DNA from: Lophius americanus
Taxonomy: Eukaryota > Chordata > Actinopteri > Lophiiformes > Lophiidae
DNA: 64,000 bases
Assembly (NCBI GenBank): GCA_037951165.1
Contig: JBBDHG010000028.1
Location: forward strand, 5,214,501 to 5,278,500
Reading direction: 5' to 3'
Every line of letters begins with the position of its first letter. Position 1 is the stretch's first letter. Under the pieces are notes generated by a model that saw only the letters and a list, made by a program, of their open reading frames with translations, did no database searches and was not told the DNA's origin. The position numbers were made by a program, and so were the translations under genes. Below are positions 1-11,744 of this stretch, piece after piece.

Positions 1-838
1 TTAGACCTAGTGGTACCACCGATGCCTCTCTTATGGACCTGGGCTCCCTGCTGCCGTTTTTAAAACCTAATGTTTCAAACCTTGGCGTCAAAATGGACAG
101 TAATTTTAAACTTGTTAAACAGATAAACTCTGTGGTTAAATCCAGTTTTTATTAGTAGAGGCTTTTATCTAAGGTTAAGACCATTTTATCCCTTAATAAT
201 TTTTAAAAACTTATCCATGCTTTTATTACAACGAGCCTGGACTACTGTAATGCACTTTACTTTGGAGTGAGACAGACATCCCTCTCACTTAATTGGTTCA
301 AAGGGCCGCCTCTCGGCTTTTAACAAGCTCACGCAAGCGACAGCACATCTCCCCCATTCTGGCCTCTCTTCACTGGCTACCAGTATGTTTTAGGATTCAT
401 TTCATGGTTTCATTGTTTTTGTTTTTAAATCCTTAAATGGGTTGGCATCCACGTACATTTCTGACCTCTTACAGACTTACACTCCGTCGAGGTCACTGAG
501 GTCAGCCGGCCAGTTCTCTCTGGTCGTCCCTAAATTAAAACTGAAAATGAGGGGCGACCAAACTTTCTCTGTTGCAGCCCATAAACTGTAAAATTACAAT
601 GCGTTGCCACCTCATGTCAGGGCAGCCCCCACTCTGTCTGTTTTTAAATCTCGCCTTAAGACTTATTTTCATTCCTTGGCTTTTAATCCAGGATGAGTTG
701 TTGGACATTTCATTCTTTCTGGTCTTACAGCTTTTCTTTGATGTAACATTGTGTTTTAATCATGTGCCTATGTTTTTATTGACTCTCTACAGCAATTTTT
801 TAAATGGGCTTACAAATAAAGTTGAATTGAGTTGAGTT
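1..838 (+). mobile_element. 3' end of an L2-type LINE retrotransposon (decayed)
   Basis: The broken reading frame gives typical reverse-transcriptase C-terminal pieces. One is LDYCNALYFG near 238-267; another is a leader near 25-120 that reads like LGSLLPFLKPNVSNLGVKMD. Many stops and frameshifts follow. The element ends at about 838 with a short repeated GTTGAATTGAG tail, as L2/Maui-like fish LINEs do. It enters the window from the left, so its 5' part is not visible. It is not a functional gene. The superfamily is inferred from the motif set; the exact family is not resolved. Confidence 0.7.
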
Positions 839-984
839 TATCTTCTCCTTTGGGTCAGAGATTAATTAAGTTCCTGCTCTTTCCACAGACAGGTAGGAAC
901 AAACTATAAGTCTATATTAAAATATTTATTAAATTATGATCATGATCTTTTCTTACCATGTCTGTGCCGGCCAGACAAAAGCCC

Positions 985-1135
985 TGACAGACCACCACTG
1001 ATCATTCTTTGTCCGCAACTGCTTATACCGTTTAGGTTCACAGTGGCTTGAGCCTGTCCAAGCTGACAATTGGCGGTAGGCAATGTTCACCTTGGATGAG
1101 TCGTCAGCTCAGATATGATTTGTTTGGTGATGTCA
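985..1135 (-). repeat. Fragment of a common fish hAT-like MITE
   Basis: The stretch carries the hallmark order of the widespread fish repeat built around 'gcttatac.gtttaggttcacagtgg', then 'gagcctgtccaagctgacaattgg' and 'caatgttcaccttggatgagtcgtc' in degraded form. Related pieces in this window lie at 40890-41050 and 54765-55010. No coding capacity is visible. Confidence 0.5.
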
Positions 1136-1149
1136 TAGCGTCCTGCATG

Positions 1150-1450
1150 GAATGTGAGGTGGTGTCCACTTAAGACAAAAGCTTAGCTGTCATTCTCCTG
1201 ATGTATAATGGATAGTTTACGGAACACAACAGCCAGTTCAAGGTATTGACATGACCTCCAGATCCTCCAGATCTCAATCCAATACAGCATCTTTGGGATG
1301 ATCTGCACTAACAAATCTAATCCATGGAGGCTCAACCTCCCAACTTCCAGGACTTAAAGGATCTGCTGCTAATGTCTTTATACAGTCTTGATGAAATCTG
1401 CTGGAATCCAGATTTCGAAGAGTCAGAGCAAATAAATGTATACGTTTATT
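1150..1450 (+). mobile_element. Tc1/mariner transposase relic
   Basis: One frame reads PPDPPDLNPIQHLWDDL near 1253-1305, the conserved C-terminal catalytic block of Tc1-like transposases (D-P-N-P-I-E/Q-H-L-W). It is followed by the usual region on the dimerised C-terminus. Stops interrupt the frame and no terminal inverted repeats were found. Related fragments of the same family occur at 41655-41730 and 52733-53259. Confidence 0.65.
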
Positions 1451-2163
1451 GATCCCAGAATAGATTTGTGTTTGATAATGTTCACCTATTCTTTAATCAG
1501 GAATAATCTCTTATCACAAAATGGAATTTATATTCTTGTAAAAAAAAGTCTTTGAACTGGAGGTTCCACTGCTGCTCAGGAAGGAGGCACCAAACAAAGT
1601 TACCATTGTAAACAAAGATCAAAAACAAAGGTCAACTTTCAAAGAAAAAAAATAAAATGAGTGAAGCGCCTGATGAGGAGCTTTGATTTGGTTTGTTCAC
1701 TCTGAGCAATGCGTTTATGCAGGGAAGATCTTCAAGACGCCCTGCACTGTAATCTGAAGGGTTAGGGGTCATCCTTGAGGTTCGGGCTCTTCAGCAGGTA
1801 GGTCCTCTTCTACTCTGGCCCCTGTGACTGAGCTGCAGAGTGTGTTTGTGTGTGTGTGTGTACCGCTGTGATCCGGAGGTCACAGAGCTCAGCTAAACCT
1901 GCGAACAAAGAGGAGAGTTGATGATGACTCAGTGGGATTTGGCCGTAAGAACGTGGCGCATGCCAGGTCCATTTAGTGCTGATGCTCAACTCCCTGAATC
2001 AACGCTGTGACCCCACCAACACAAAGAGCTTCCAGCCAGAATGTTCCAACACCCCCGCCCACACACACACAACCCCAATCACCCTCCATAGGAAAGGTGA
2101 GGTTCAAAACTGAACCACAGAGCGCCCTCTTGTGATGATAGTTAGAGTTGCTGGTTTTTGCAG

Positions 2164-2370
2164 GCAGGTCAACCTTTGCAGCGAAAGAGACTGAATCCTG
2201 AGGAAAATCCACATTTCCTGTGGGAGGTGTTTACAGACGAGGCTGTTAGAGCAGCTCAGGACTTTTGTCCTTATGAAGAACTGGTTCCCCATCTAGATAG
2301 GAAGGTCGTAGATCACGACCATCTCATCGTCTACCTGGATGGAGCGGCGGCGATCGAACAAGGAGCTCAG
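2164..2370 (+). CDS. Unassigned coding-like exon
   Basis: A 207-base open stretch (69 codons, phase 0 at both ends) follows a good acceptor (tttttgcag) and ends at CAG before gtcagc, a weaker donor. The predicted peptide is compositionally protein-like (for example NPHFLWEVFTDEAVRAA and YEELVPHLDRKVVDHDH) and the frame stays open to 2646. I do not recognise the family. No partner exon was identified on the plus strand within the window, so it is either an isolated exon of a gene that runs out of the window, a decayed exon, or a chance frame. Nothing links it to the neighbouring minus-strand crystallin. Confidence 0.28.
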
Positions 2371-2789
2371 GTCAGCGCAGTCACCCACACACTCACAGTG
2401 ACAGCTTCCAAGGTTCCTGTCCTCATAAAAGGTTATCTGATGAAACACAGGACATCACAGCTCATTTCTGCCCCTTTTTGGACACCATATTTATTTTCTG
2501 AAGGAAATTTGGCACACACTTTTCACATAATGCCTGCCGCTGGTGCTCAAAACACTTCCTGGTTAAGGCCACAAACGTCAGAACCGGTCTTCATAATCAT
2601 GGTGCTGTGGAAAGAGGTTCTGCTGTGTGTGTTGAGAACCACATGATGGAGCCACGCTGGAAGTCTCACTTCAGACTTCTGACTGTTTGTTATTCTGTAA
2701 TCATCATTTTCTAACTTGTGCGGAAAACTACATGAATAGATAACCCACAATTGTGGTTCATAAAGACAGAGCTGTGAAAAAGAATTAGA

Positions 2790-3475
2790 CTTCTCCTGGT
2801 TTAAGTATTTGGACCCCTCCTGGTTAAATATCTCGGATTAAACTGTGTCAGATCAAAAGATCATTTAAATTGAATTAAAATTGAATTTAAAAGTAGCTTC
2901 GGCTGACATCATCAGGGAGGGGATTCCAAGTTTGAGCTGCAGGATTACAAAATGCTTCTTCACTGTGATATTTATGTTTGAGATCTGAGCCTCACAAGAA
3001 GCACATCCACATGCAGCAAGATTTAGAAATCCGTTCTCTGGGATTTTAAAACTGGAGTGATGTGGTAATATCTCCTAGTTTTTGTCAGGAGCATTCTGAA
3101 TAAACTGAAGTTGTTTTGAAAGATCTACTAACAGACCTCTGCAGTGATCTGAGGAAATTCAGGCGTGGCTTCAGAGCTCTCACTTTGACATCATTCCTCT
3201 GACTGTAGCAATGTTTTTTAAATGGTAGGAAGCAAATGAAGTTACTGATTTGTGGAACTGTAAATCAGAGTCCAGGATGACTCTTATAAGATAGAGCGAT
3301 CCAATGTAAGAGCTCAGACTCTGAATTTCTTTCAGAGGCCCAAAGATGAGGATATCGGCCTTATCTCTGCTCAGTTGGAGACAATTTTAATGCATCCAAG
3401 CATTGATTTGCACCACACAGTGACACATCTGTAATCAACTTGTGAAAGGAATATGTGTATTGGTATGTATATTTG
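2790..3475 (+). repeat. Degraded copy of a dispersed teleost repeat
   Basis: This non-coding stretch follows the order of a very common fish interspersed repeat. Elements include 'gagtgatgtggtaatat', then 'gaataaactgaagttgtttt', then 'acctctgcagtgatctga' and 'gaggatatcggccttatctc'. No intact frame is present. The transposon class is not clear from sequence alone. Confidence 0.45.
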
Positions 3476-4450
3476 CATGTCATCTGTATAATTATGATAG
3501 GTCACATCATAGAAAATAATAAAATAGCTCAATGGAAATTAAAATTACTAACCAAGACAAAGTACTTCTTGACATGGACAAATGACTTGAACCATTTAAG
3601 CGCTGCATTTGAGAAAGAACAAAAATACAATTTGAATGATAATTTTATTTCATTATTTTTCTGATAATAATGAGAGGTCTCACTCATGTAAGAGTTGCAT
3701 TTCATGGAAGCAATCATGTCTTGTGATACTTGTGACGCTTGTTTAGTTTAATCCATAAGTATTTTGGTCTTGGCTTAAGACATTAGTAGTACTCAAGTCT
3801 CTAAGTAACATAGATGGTCTTATATTAGTTTGTCAATATTGCGTTGCACCTAAGAACTGTGCGGCTGCCCAGGCGGAAAGTACAGAGGGGTACTGAAATC
3901 ACCTAAGAAAAAAAATGTTGACCTATTTTACTGCATTAACAACTTATTATCTAATCAAAAAAAAGAGCTTTGTTTTTCTGAATATATGACTTATTTATCT
4001 CATTGATTCAGAAAAACAGATTCCTAGAGGCTTGAACACCTGTTATTATGTTGTTTTTTTTAATTGGTGTTAATATTTTGATTTATTTTAATTTCACACA
4101 TTTCTCCGATTCATCCTTTCGCCATCTGAGTCGTAATTTCCCTATTTCTCCAATTTCTGTGCATAGACACAGTGTGTTTGTGGTTTTTTAGCTTGTCCGT
4201 CTGGACTGTTCAGCAGTAACAATTTGCCATCTAGCAGTCATTAATAGAAACATCTCTTCAAAGATTGTTTTTCCTTTTTTTTTTGTACTGTCAAATATTT
4301 GAGCAGGTATGTCTTACCTCATCCAGTTTGATAGGTTGGATCGTTTCACATGTAATGATGCTGTCTGCTACAAATCTAATGGACATGCCTTATTAACGCA
4401 GATGTCCTTGTAGTTAAGGTAGACTTGTTTATCGTCTACATCTCCACATT
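3476..4450. other. AT-rich intergenic stretch, no gene seen
   Basis: Only short spurious frames are present. The one recognisable item is a segment at about 4085-4180 (ttctccgattcatcc...) that is repeated in diverged form at 8100-8200. No promoter, RNA gene or coding exon could be supported. Confidence 0.5.
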
Positions 4451-4454
4451 TGGT

Positions 4455-5405
4455 ACTGATTACAGCCAGGAAGGAAAGGCTTATCTCACCCCATTTGCTC
4501 TCCCGAGGTCAGAGATCCAGTTCTCGTCTAGCAATCAATCGACAAGGGGGGATTCACTCTGTGTGCGCAGCAACCAACCGGTCTCCATACGGCAGCGATG
4601 ACAGGGTCCCGTAAAGAGTTTCCACTTGTCCTTGTAGTTAAGCTAGACTTGTATAAATACATCTTATAGAATACATGGTATATATATGCCTATATATCTA
4701 TAGGCATATATATACATATATCATGAGTTGGATAATTCTTTGGCTATGGTGAGAGAAAGTGGTTTTACTATTCTAAAGTGTTACTATCGCGCCTGTATTT
4801 TTTATCTCTACCCCTGTCCACCCTATTTGCATTTTACCAAGAGAAACCTGACTCTCTGCTCATCCCTACAGGCAAATAAGTTACTGGGACACCCGGTCCG
4901 GGTTTGCACCCGATCCAGTTTGCTTTTCAACTTTAGTTGATTTTTCCCCTTTCAGTTATACTTTGTATTCTGAAATGATGGTTTATTGAGCCTCAGAACC
5001 CCGAGCTCAGTAATGACATGCAAACCTTTTGACTTTTGTTTGAACCTGCTCCTAAGAGTCAATTTGTAATCCCTTTACTTTTAAGACTGTTAGCCTGCAA
5101 CGGTCAATTTCCTTCAGGAGTTTCGCGAGGCCTGCGACTCTCCCTGGAAATCAAAGTTTCTGCTCCCATTATTGCCTCCTGCAACAAGGAAAACCGGTGC
5201 CAGGTTCATCTCTTGTCCAGCTGGACGTGTGTGTGCAGCAACCACCGGTCTCCAAACGGCAGCGACGACAGTATCCCGTAAAGAGGAGTCTTCACGTGAC
5301 CTTGAGAAGTTGCCTTTCTTCCAGCGAGAGGACCTGTTTATCAATATTTATCCTGTTTTGTTTAGTGTGTAGCTGAATAAACATATTCATATTTAAGCAT
5401 AACAG
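4455..5405 (+). mobile_element. LTR-like direct repeats (retroelement remnant)
   Basis: Two segments about 670 bases apart are clearly related. The one near 4558-4645 shares 'gcagcaacca.ccggtctcca', 'acggcagcga.gacag' and 'cccgtaaagag' with the one near 5226-5310. Downstream of the second copy is AATAAA at about 5376 and a short U5-like tail, as in an LTR. Neither copy has clear TG...CA ends that I can place, so the boundaries are loose. The region 4870-5110 between them is U3-like. It may be nested or solo LTRs of a Gypsy/ERV-type family; no coding domain is attached with certainty. Confidence 0.4.
4678..4722. repeat. AT-rich palindrome
   Basis: The sequence tatatatgcctatatatctataggcatatata reads nearly the same on both strands, with arms around tatatatgcctata / tataggcatatata. 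It can form a hairpin. No function is implied. Confidence 0.6.
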
Positions 5406-5619
5406 GTGTCCTGTCTTTCCTTCTTGAAGAAAAATTAAAGTACTTTGTAAAAGAGTTCATGACTTTCAGGTGTGAGAATTTTAAGTTTAATGAAATTAAG
5501 AATTGATTAATTCTAGATTTCAGAATTTACCAAATTAACTTTGTGTGGTGCCCCTATTCAATTATTTTCGAAGTTTTCACATTTTCACATTATTTTCACA
5601 TTTTGAGCGTAGAAGAATT

Positions 5620-6300
5620 TATTTAAACAGGAAGCCAGAGCGTGCTCCTGTTAGTCTATTTATTGCATGCAAAGCGCCGAGAAGGCTTATTTTAAAAGAC
5701 CTTATTGGTGTGCGGCAGTGATTGCGTGTCCCAGAAGCTGATACACTACACCGCGAGCACAGTGGAAATTGATCCGTGTGTCCCGGACATTCCTCACACT
5801 GCATCGGCCCTCTGTGTTACTCTGTGTAACAACTGCCTCTGCTGCAGAGAGGTGATTTTGTACGTGTCAGGCGCGTGCGGACTTTGGAGTAACCCTTGAC
5901 TCCTCCCTGTGAGCCACCGCGCTCTGAGAAAGTTGTGTGCTAAGAACATTCGACCACTACCAGCTTAGCTTAACCTTTGCTGCTAAGAATCAACCATCAG
6001 TTGTCTAGAAGCAACTGACCCAGTTGTCAGGAGCAGACTCTGAGGGTCAATCAGTGGGCGTTAACGAAAGTCGTTACTCTGACGTCACGTCTGGTAACCC
6101 CTCCTCTAAACCAGTTTACATCATCCCAAATCTGGCGACCTCTGCTGGATACGTTGGTGAACTTGTTTCCATTGCAAGATTTCTGCAACTGTGTGCTCCA
6201 TGCACGCTGTTGACGTTAATCACAGATAGATCCAATAAATTTAGTAATTTAATTAGTTTAATCCATCATACGTGTTGTCACATACCCACACATTGAAATA
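5620..6300 (+). mobile_element. Possible LTR-retroelement leader and gag start
   Basis: Near 6013-6110 a short open frame begins SGADSEGQSVGVN, the type of N-terminus seen at the start of fish Gypsy gag proteins, after a leader containing 'caactgacccagttgtc'. The frame continues only to 6296 and no protease, reverse transcriptase or integrase follows. The call is an inference from one motif and its closeness to the LTR-like repeats at 4455-5405; it could be unrelated unique sequence. Confidence 0.3.
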
Positions 6301-8040
6301 AGTGTACTTTGAATAATTGGATTCCTCACTATTTGTTGTAACATTGGCCTACAAGCAACCCCCTTTTTAATTTATTGCAAATGAGTTAGGTGCTTGGGAA
6401 TGAGCTGTGGCATTATATAGGAAGCAAATTCATGAACTTAAAATCAACTGATTTGTATTTGTTTTGATTCAATGGTATAGGTGTTCTCTTTGTGCTTATT
6501 TGTTGCCAATGATATTCTGAGGGCGAGGCCTGGCTGCATTGTCTCCTCTCTGCTGACCGCTCTTGAGTTGTTCCATTTGTGCTGCCTTCTAATCTCACAC
6601 TCCTGTCATAACTAAGTGTTCCCAGCAATTGGTCACTACATTTTTGCTGGCTCTATCATCCTGCAGACTCATTAAGGTCAATTTAGACAGCGTCCAAAGT
6701 GTTCATTACGAAGATTTTGCCGAGCATTGCCTTGAGATAAATTCTTGTAGCTTAATCCCTAGGTAGGGTGCCTCTTCTTATCTAGTCGGATGACACTAAC
6801 TATTGGACACTGTTATTTTTGGCTGGGCCAGTCAGGAGATTGCTAGTTAGTCAATTGTGTTTGTTGTCCCTTTGAGCATACAGGCCACTGGTTTGGTTTA
6901 CACGTGCTGACCAAACCAAAAGACACACACTACACTGACACAACAACAAAAAGCAGTGGCATGGGTGTTGGGTAAACCCAAGATGCCTTTTCTCTCATTA
7001 TGCAGCAATGTTTGACACAAAAAAATTGTTTTTCCTTGCACCTTGATTCCTGAGATCTGTATATATTTGTTTACCAGAGCATTCTATGGAGGGTTTTGTT
7101 TTATTTGAGTATTTATTTGAATTTAAGTCAAAATGGAAATAGAATTTTATTTTATTTTAGTATGCATTTTTGTTGTTATTTTGAATGAAAACAACGTTTT
7201 GCTTTGAATATAACAGTATTATGGCTCGTGGCTTGACCGACTATAATTAATGTACCTTTAAGTTATTGAAAAAAATGTTTGGGGACATTTAAGATTTGTA
7301 TTTGAGTACCCCTGGCATAGTGGATTTGCGGTATCCAAAGTCTGGACTTCAGCGACCGCAAGTCTGGACTTGCCAAGTCTGGACTTGTGGACCTGAGAAC
7401 TTGAGAATTGAGAGATTGCTAGTTTGTAGCGTTTTTCACATGAAAGACAATAGAGTACCACGAATAAACATTTTAACTTACGTGTTAGTATTTCACAATA
7501 TGACAGCTGCTGATGACAGTTATTGTTCTAAACTTAATTTAAATGCAGAACTTTTATAAAAAGAAAAAGAAAAAAAAGTCGACCTATTGTGTTGAATGAA
7601 AAACAAACAAATTGCGCCACATGGACAGCTTCTGTGCCACAGGCTTTGTTTCCCGATGAGAGGCTAATGTGGGTTTTCGGGGAATCCCTGACTGGAGTGA
7701 CAGTGGGCGGACCGCGATAACTCCATATTTTGTATTCCTTTCTTTTGACTGAGCGTGAACCAAATGCATTCAAGTTATGTTGGAGGAACACACATTAATC
7801 TACTAAAACTTTGACTCTATTTACACCCATCAGGACTTCATTCATATTTCCATTTGTGTTTTTTGTTGCTGCTTTTTCTGATGAGGTCAGTGGTCATGCG
7901 GAGGAACAGGGAGTGTTTTTTTTTATGTACGAGAATGGATTTCAACAAAATAAATATTGTCTGATAATGAAGTAAACAACCGAGAATTGCAGTGACAGAT
8001 ATCTCTCTTTGATTGGAGACTAAATACAATAATTGCCAAC
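6301..8040. other. Intergenic, no gene seen
   Basis: No exon with acceptable splice sites and no RNA gene was found. A cluster of three AAGTCTGGACTT motifs lies at 7338-7387 and a moderately GC-rich patch at 7620-7745. The rest is AT-rich with short runs of A or T. Confidence 0.5.
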
Positions 8041-8215
8041 TGTAAAATTATAAATTATGTTTGCATCTATTCTACACACTGGTATTCATTCCTCACTCGA
8101 TTCTCCATTTCATCCTTCTACCATCTGATTTGTAGTCTTTCAAATTTTGTGCGCACGGATGCATGCATTTTCCCATCAAGTTGCTTTTTATAAATACCAA
8201 TTATTATATGAAAAG
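8040..8215 (+). repeat. Dispersed repeat, second copy of 4085-4180
   Basis: The stretch shares 'ttctcc.tttcatcctt', '.ccatctga.t.gta.t' and the following T-rich track with 4085-4180. The two copies are in the same orientation and diverged. No coding capacity. Confidence 0.4.
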
Positions 8216-8460
8216 AGGCGTATGCATTATTTTTTCTACACCCACAACATTAATAAACGAGGCGCCTGATCACTACCAGCACTTTTCAATAACAACTTAA
8301 CTTCAGTAGACCATCTTCAAAAGCAGAAAGTTGGTTGCTTACGTCTCTCCAGTAGTACACTATGCCAAAATCAACAGAAATTCCAGAATGTGATTGAGAT
8401 CCATTAGTCTGGGAAAGTGTTCCAAAGCTTGTCCTAAGGTTCTCCGGATCCACTGAACCA

Positions 8461-8790
8461 AAGTGAGAAACATTATCTACAAATGGAAAAGACCTGGAAC
8501 AATAGTGAATCTTCACAGAAGCGTACCACCTTTCTAAATACCTTCAACAACACAGTGAAGGCTCATTCAGGAAGTTACAGAAGATCCAAAGAGAAGAACC
8601 AAGGAACTCAAGGCCTCCCTCACCTCAATAAAGGTCAGAGGTCATGGCTCCACTATTCCAAAGACACTGGGCTGATATGGCCTCAAGGGAGAGTGGTGAG
8701 GAGAACGCCATTCTGACCCAGAAGAACATAAAGGATGGTCTGAAATTACCCACAACACAGCTTAACGGATTCTGCCAGGTTTTTGTTTTG
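8461..8790 (+). mobile_element. Tc1-like transposon relic
   Basis: The sequence matches the central part of fish Tc1 elements: 'gaatcttcacagaag', 'aggaactcaaggcctccctcacctcaataaaggtcag', 'ccactattccaaagacactgggc' and 'agaagaacataaaggatgg' (given here as separate short landmarks, each diverged). It is about 88-90 % like the stretch at 17760-17990 by eye. Both ends are missing, and it lies just beyond the 3' end of the crystallin gene. Confidence 0.75.
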
Positions 8791-8871
8791 TTTTGGAGAT
8801 TTTTTTCAGTGAAACCCCTTCGATACCAAAATATTTACTCACAGACACAGCAGGAAAATACGACATATTCA

Positions 8872-8877
8872 TTTATT
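8872..8877 (-). terminator. Poly(A) signal of the gamma-crystallin gene
   Basis: TTTATT on the plus strand gives AATAAA on the minus strand, about 150 bases downstream of the crystallin stop codon. It is the nearest canonical signal at a typical distance. Confidence 0.6.
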
Positions 8878-9022
8878 TAGTCATTTAAGAAACATCCTGA
8901 CAGCGGAGTCAATCTCTTTATAGGCCAAATGAAAAATAAAGACTGGTTATCTTTTCAACATCGTTAGTTTCCATATATTCAGGCCTCAGAGAGGAGGAAC
9001 CATCTGTTTTTAATCAAACGCA

Positions 9023-11692
9023 TTAGAAATCTGTGATTCTGCGGAAGGACCCAGTGGTGGCACAGGTGGCCCCCCAGTCACTGAACTTGCGGTACTCTCC
9101 GGGCCTCATGAAGTACTGCCGGCCTCTGAAGTTGCCGTGCTCGAAGAGCGTCCAGTAACCCTCCATCACGTTGCAGGAGAAGACGTCACGGCTGCGGAAA
9201 TGATCCTGCACCGACTCGCAGTCGTCACTGAACTCCATCATCTGGCCCTGGAAGTTTGGACGCTCGTAGATCCGCATGCGGTAAGGACCCTCTCTGGTCT
9301 GTAGAGGTCAGGAGGAGAGGAGAACATTAAGACTGGATTTCCTAAACTGAAGACCTGTGTGTGTGCGTGGGTGTTTGTTTGTGCGTGAAATATGAAACAT
9401 TTCAGGCTTTTTTAACACCTGTACAAAACTATTATGTATATAAATATTATAATATATTAAATATTATGTACATGGAGATATTTTATTCGCTTCAAATGAA
9501 ATTCTTGAAGGTTGGAACGACCTCACAAAAAAGAAGTTCATTGATGTGAGCATACTTCTTATAAACTAAAAATACTACTTAAAGTCTACATTTTATGTAC
9601 TTACCAGAGATAAAATAGTTTAATTAAACCTAAGTATACGCGGCTTATTCCGACTAATAGGCAGAAACGTCTGGATATACTTGGATTATACTTAGACTTC
9701 ATCTTTTGATTGATATTACATGAAATGATTTTTAAGACTTTACTCTGAAAGTTAACTTGGCATGTAGTTGTACATACTCTTTTAATAGAGCCGATTGAGT
9801 ACTTAACTCACTCATATTGGTCATATTGGACATGTTATGTCCTCAAAGTTTACTAATTGTACACTTAAATATACTTTATATAATCTTAATGTGGAATAGT
9901 TTAGTCCCAAGAATACTACTAGACTAGCATCGTTGAAAGTATCCTGTTAGTGCATTTATGTCAATATACTCATTACATAAAGTGAATTTGGACATTATGC
10001 TTGAACTTCACTTAAATATACTTCAAAGCTGAACCTGAGGTAAACATTTTTTTAAGGCTTTTCTGTTTCTGATGCTTGAATTTGTAAGTTCCTGATCTAT
10101 TTCTGAGTTTAACTTCAGTTCCTTATGTCATGTCATTATGGTTTAGTCTTTGTTTTTTACTTTACTTTGGAAGTGCATGGTGGTGTGTTGTCTGACTGTT
10201 TTCTGCTTTATTTTGAAAGTGTAGTTTTTAACTGCCACCTTTTACTTTACACTTTCTGTCTTTATTCATTTTCCCCTCTACTTTGATTGTTCAATTATTC
10301 TCACCTTTTCCTAGGGTATTTCAGGAAGCTGGTTTAACAAACTCTTGGAAAATGCCTTAAATACCGCCTTGGTTTAATGAAATGAATGAGTGTCGTTGTC
10401 AGCTTCATTAAACTGGCACATATTAATATGTAATAAAAACCTTTTTTTGAAATTACATATCTTCCCCCTCAAAAAACACAACTTTTCCTATAAGAGTACT
10501 ATTATGAGTTTGAGACTTTATTTTATATGTTCAAGAGTTGTTTTTACTTTCTGCATTCAAAACCTCAAACATTTCTACAGGAGTTATTTTCAATCTTACA
10601 GGTGAGCATCCTCTCCTCACAGGTATGTTGACATTAGAAACAGGAATAATGCATATAAATGTTGTCTTTATGTATGTTTGCATGTCTTCTTTAATTTCTT
10701 ATAGTAAAATTATTTCAATATTTAAATTTTTTTGAAATTAGCATAAACAATTCACCCACCCACTGTAGGACCTTGAGGTACCCCTAGGGTTATACAGGCT
10801 ACCGGCTGAAAAAAAAAAAACGGATTTTTAAGAGTGTCCAGCGCTGAGTCATCAGTGTCTAAATAATAAACACCTTCATTATGCAAAATTTCACATTTTT
10901 GCTATCCTCACTACATTAATGAAAAATCATATTTTTTAGTGCAAAGTGAATTAATTAAGTTGGCTGTTTTTACTTTTTCCCCCTCTTTTTATCCATGTTC
11001 TCTTGTTTAATACTTTCACCCAGGATTCCTGTTGCGTCTTTTTTTTTTGCGTCATTCCCCACTCAAATAGGAATAAAAATAAATACTTATAATAATAAAC
11101 TTATTCTAGCATTTCTCAAATTAAATTTGATATAGCGAAATTATTCTGTGAATGATGCACGAATACTATTTTTTTCAACTTTCAAAACATCTCACCTCTC
11201 CCCCTGCAGTACTCTAAAGAACCTCAAGGGATACCAGAGCCCCCCAAAGTGTCAATGTTACTGACACTGAAAATAAAGGATTTTACGTCTCAACTGTCCA
11301 CAGATACCAAGGTGATGTAGACTAACCTGATAGTTGTGGAGATACATGAAGTTTATTCTGGATAGTAACTGAGGCAAGGTCTGGTTAGAATTGAAAATCT
11401 GTGGACTCACGTAGGTGAAGGTGCGGCAGGAGCGGATGGTGTCGTTGTAACCCATCCAGCGCTGGTAATCCGGGTACTCTCCGCGGGTCAGAACGTACTG
11501 ATAGCCGTTGAAGTCGGGCTTCTCGTACAGAACCCAGCAGCCGCTCTCCACTTTTATGGAGTTACAGCGGCTGAAGTGAGGGTGCATGTCAGGGCAGTCG
11601 GCATCGCACTCATAGGAGCGGCCCTGGAAGTTCGTGTCCTCGTAGAAGATAATCTGAGCAGGAGCCAATCACAAGAGAGTGAAATATCATGT

Positions 11693-11744
<52 letters not shown>

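Noticed and set aside
1768..1833. A possible minus-strand terminal exon with an acidic C-terminus (EEDLPAEEPEPQG then stop) after a ctctgcag acceptor
   Set aside because: It is only about 20 codons, no upstream partner exon was found on the minus strand, and no homologue is recognised.
11258..11410. Extension of crystallin exon 2 past its donor to a later stop
   Set aside because: The donor at 11410 is a perfect gtgagt and the join to exon 3 restores the second crystallin domain; the extension is intron sequence with a repeat.
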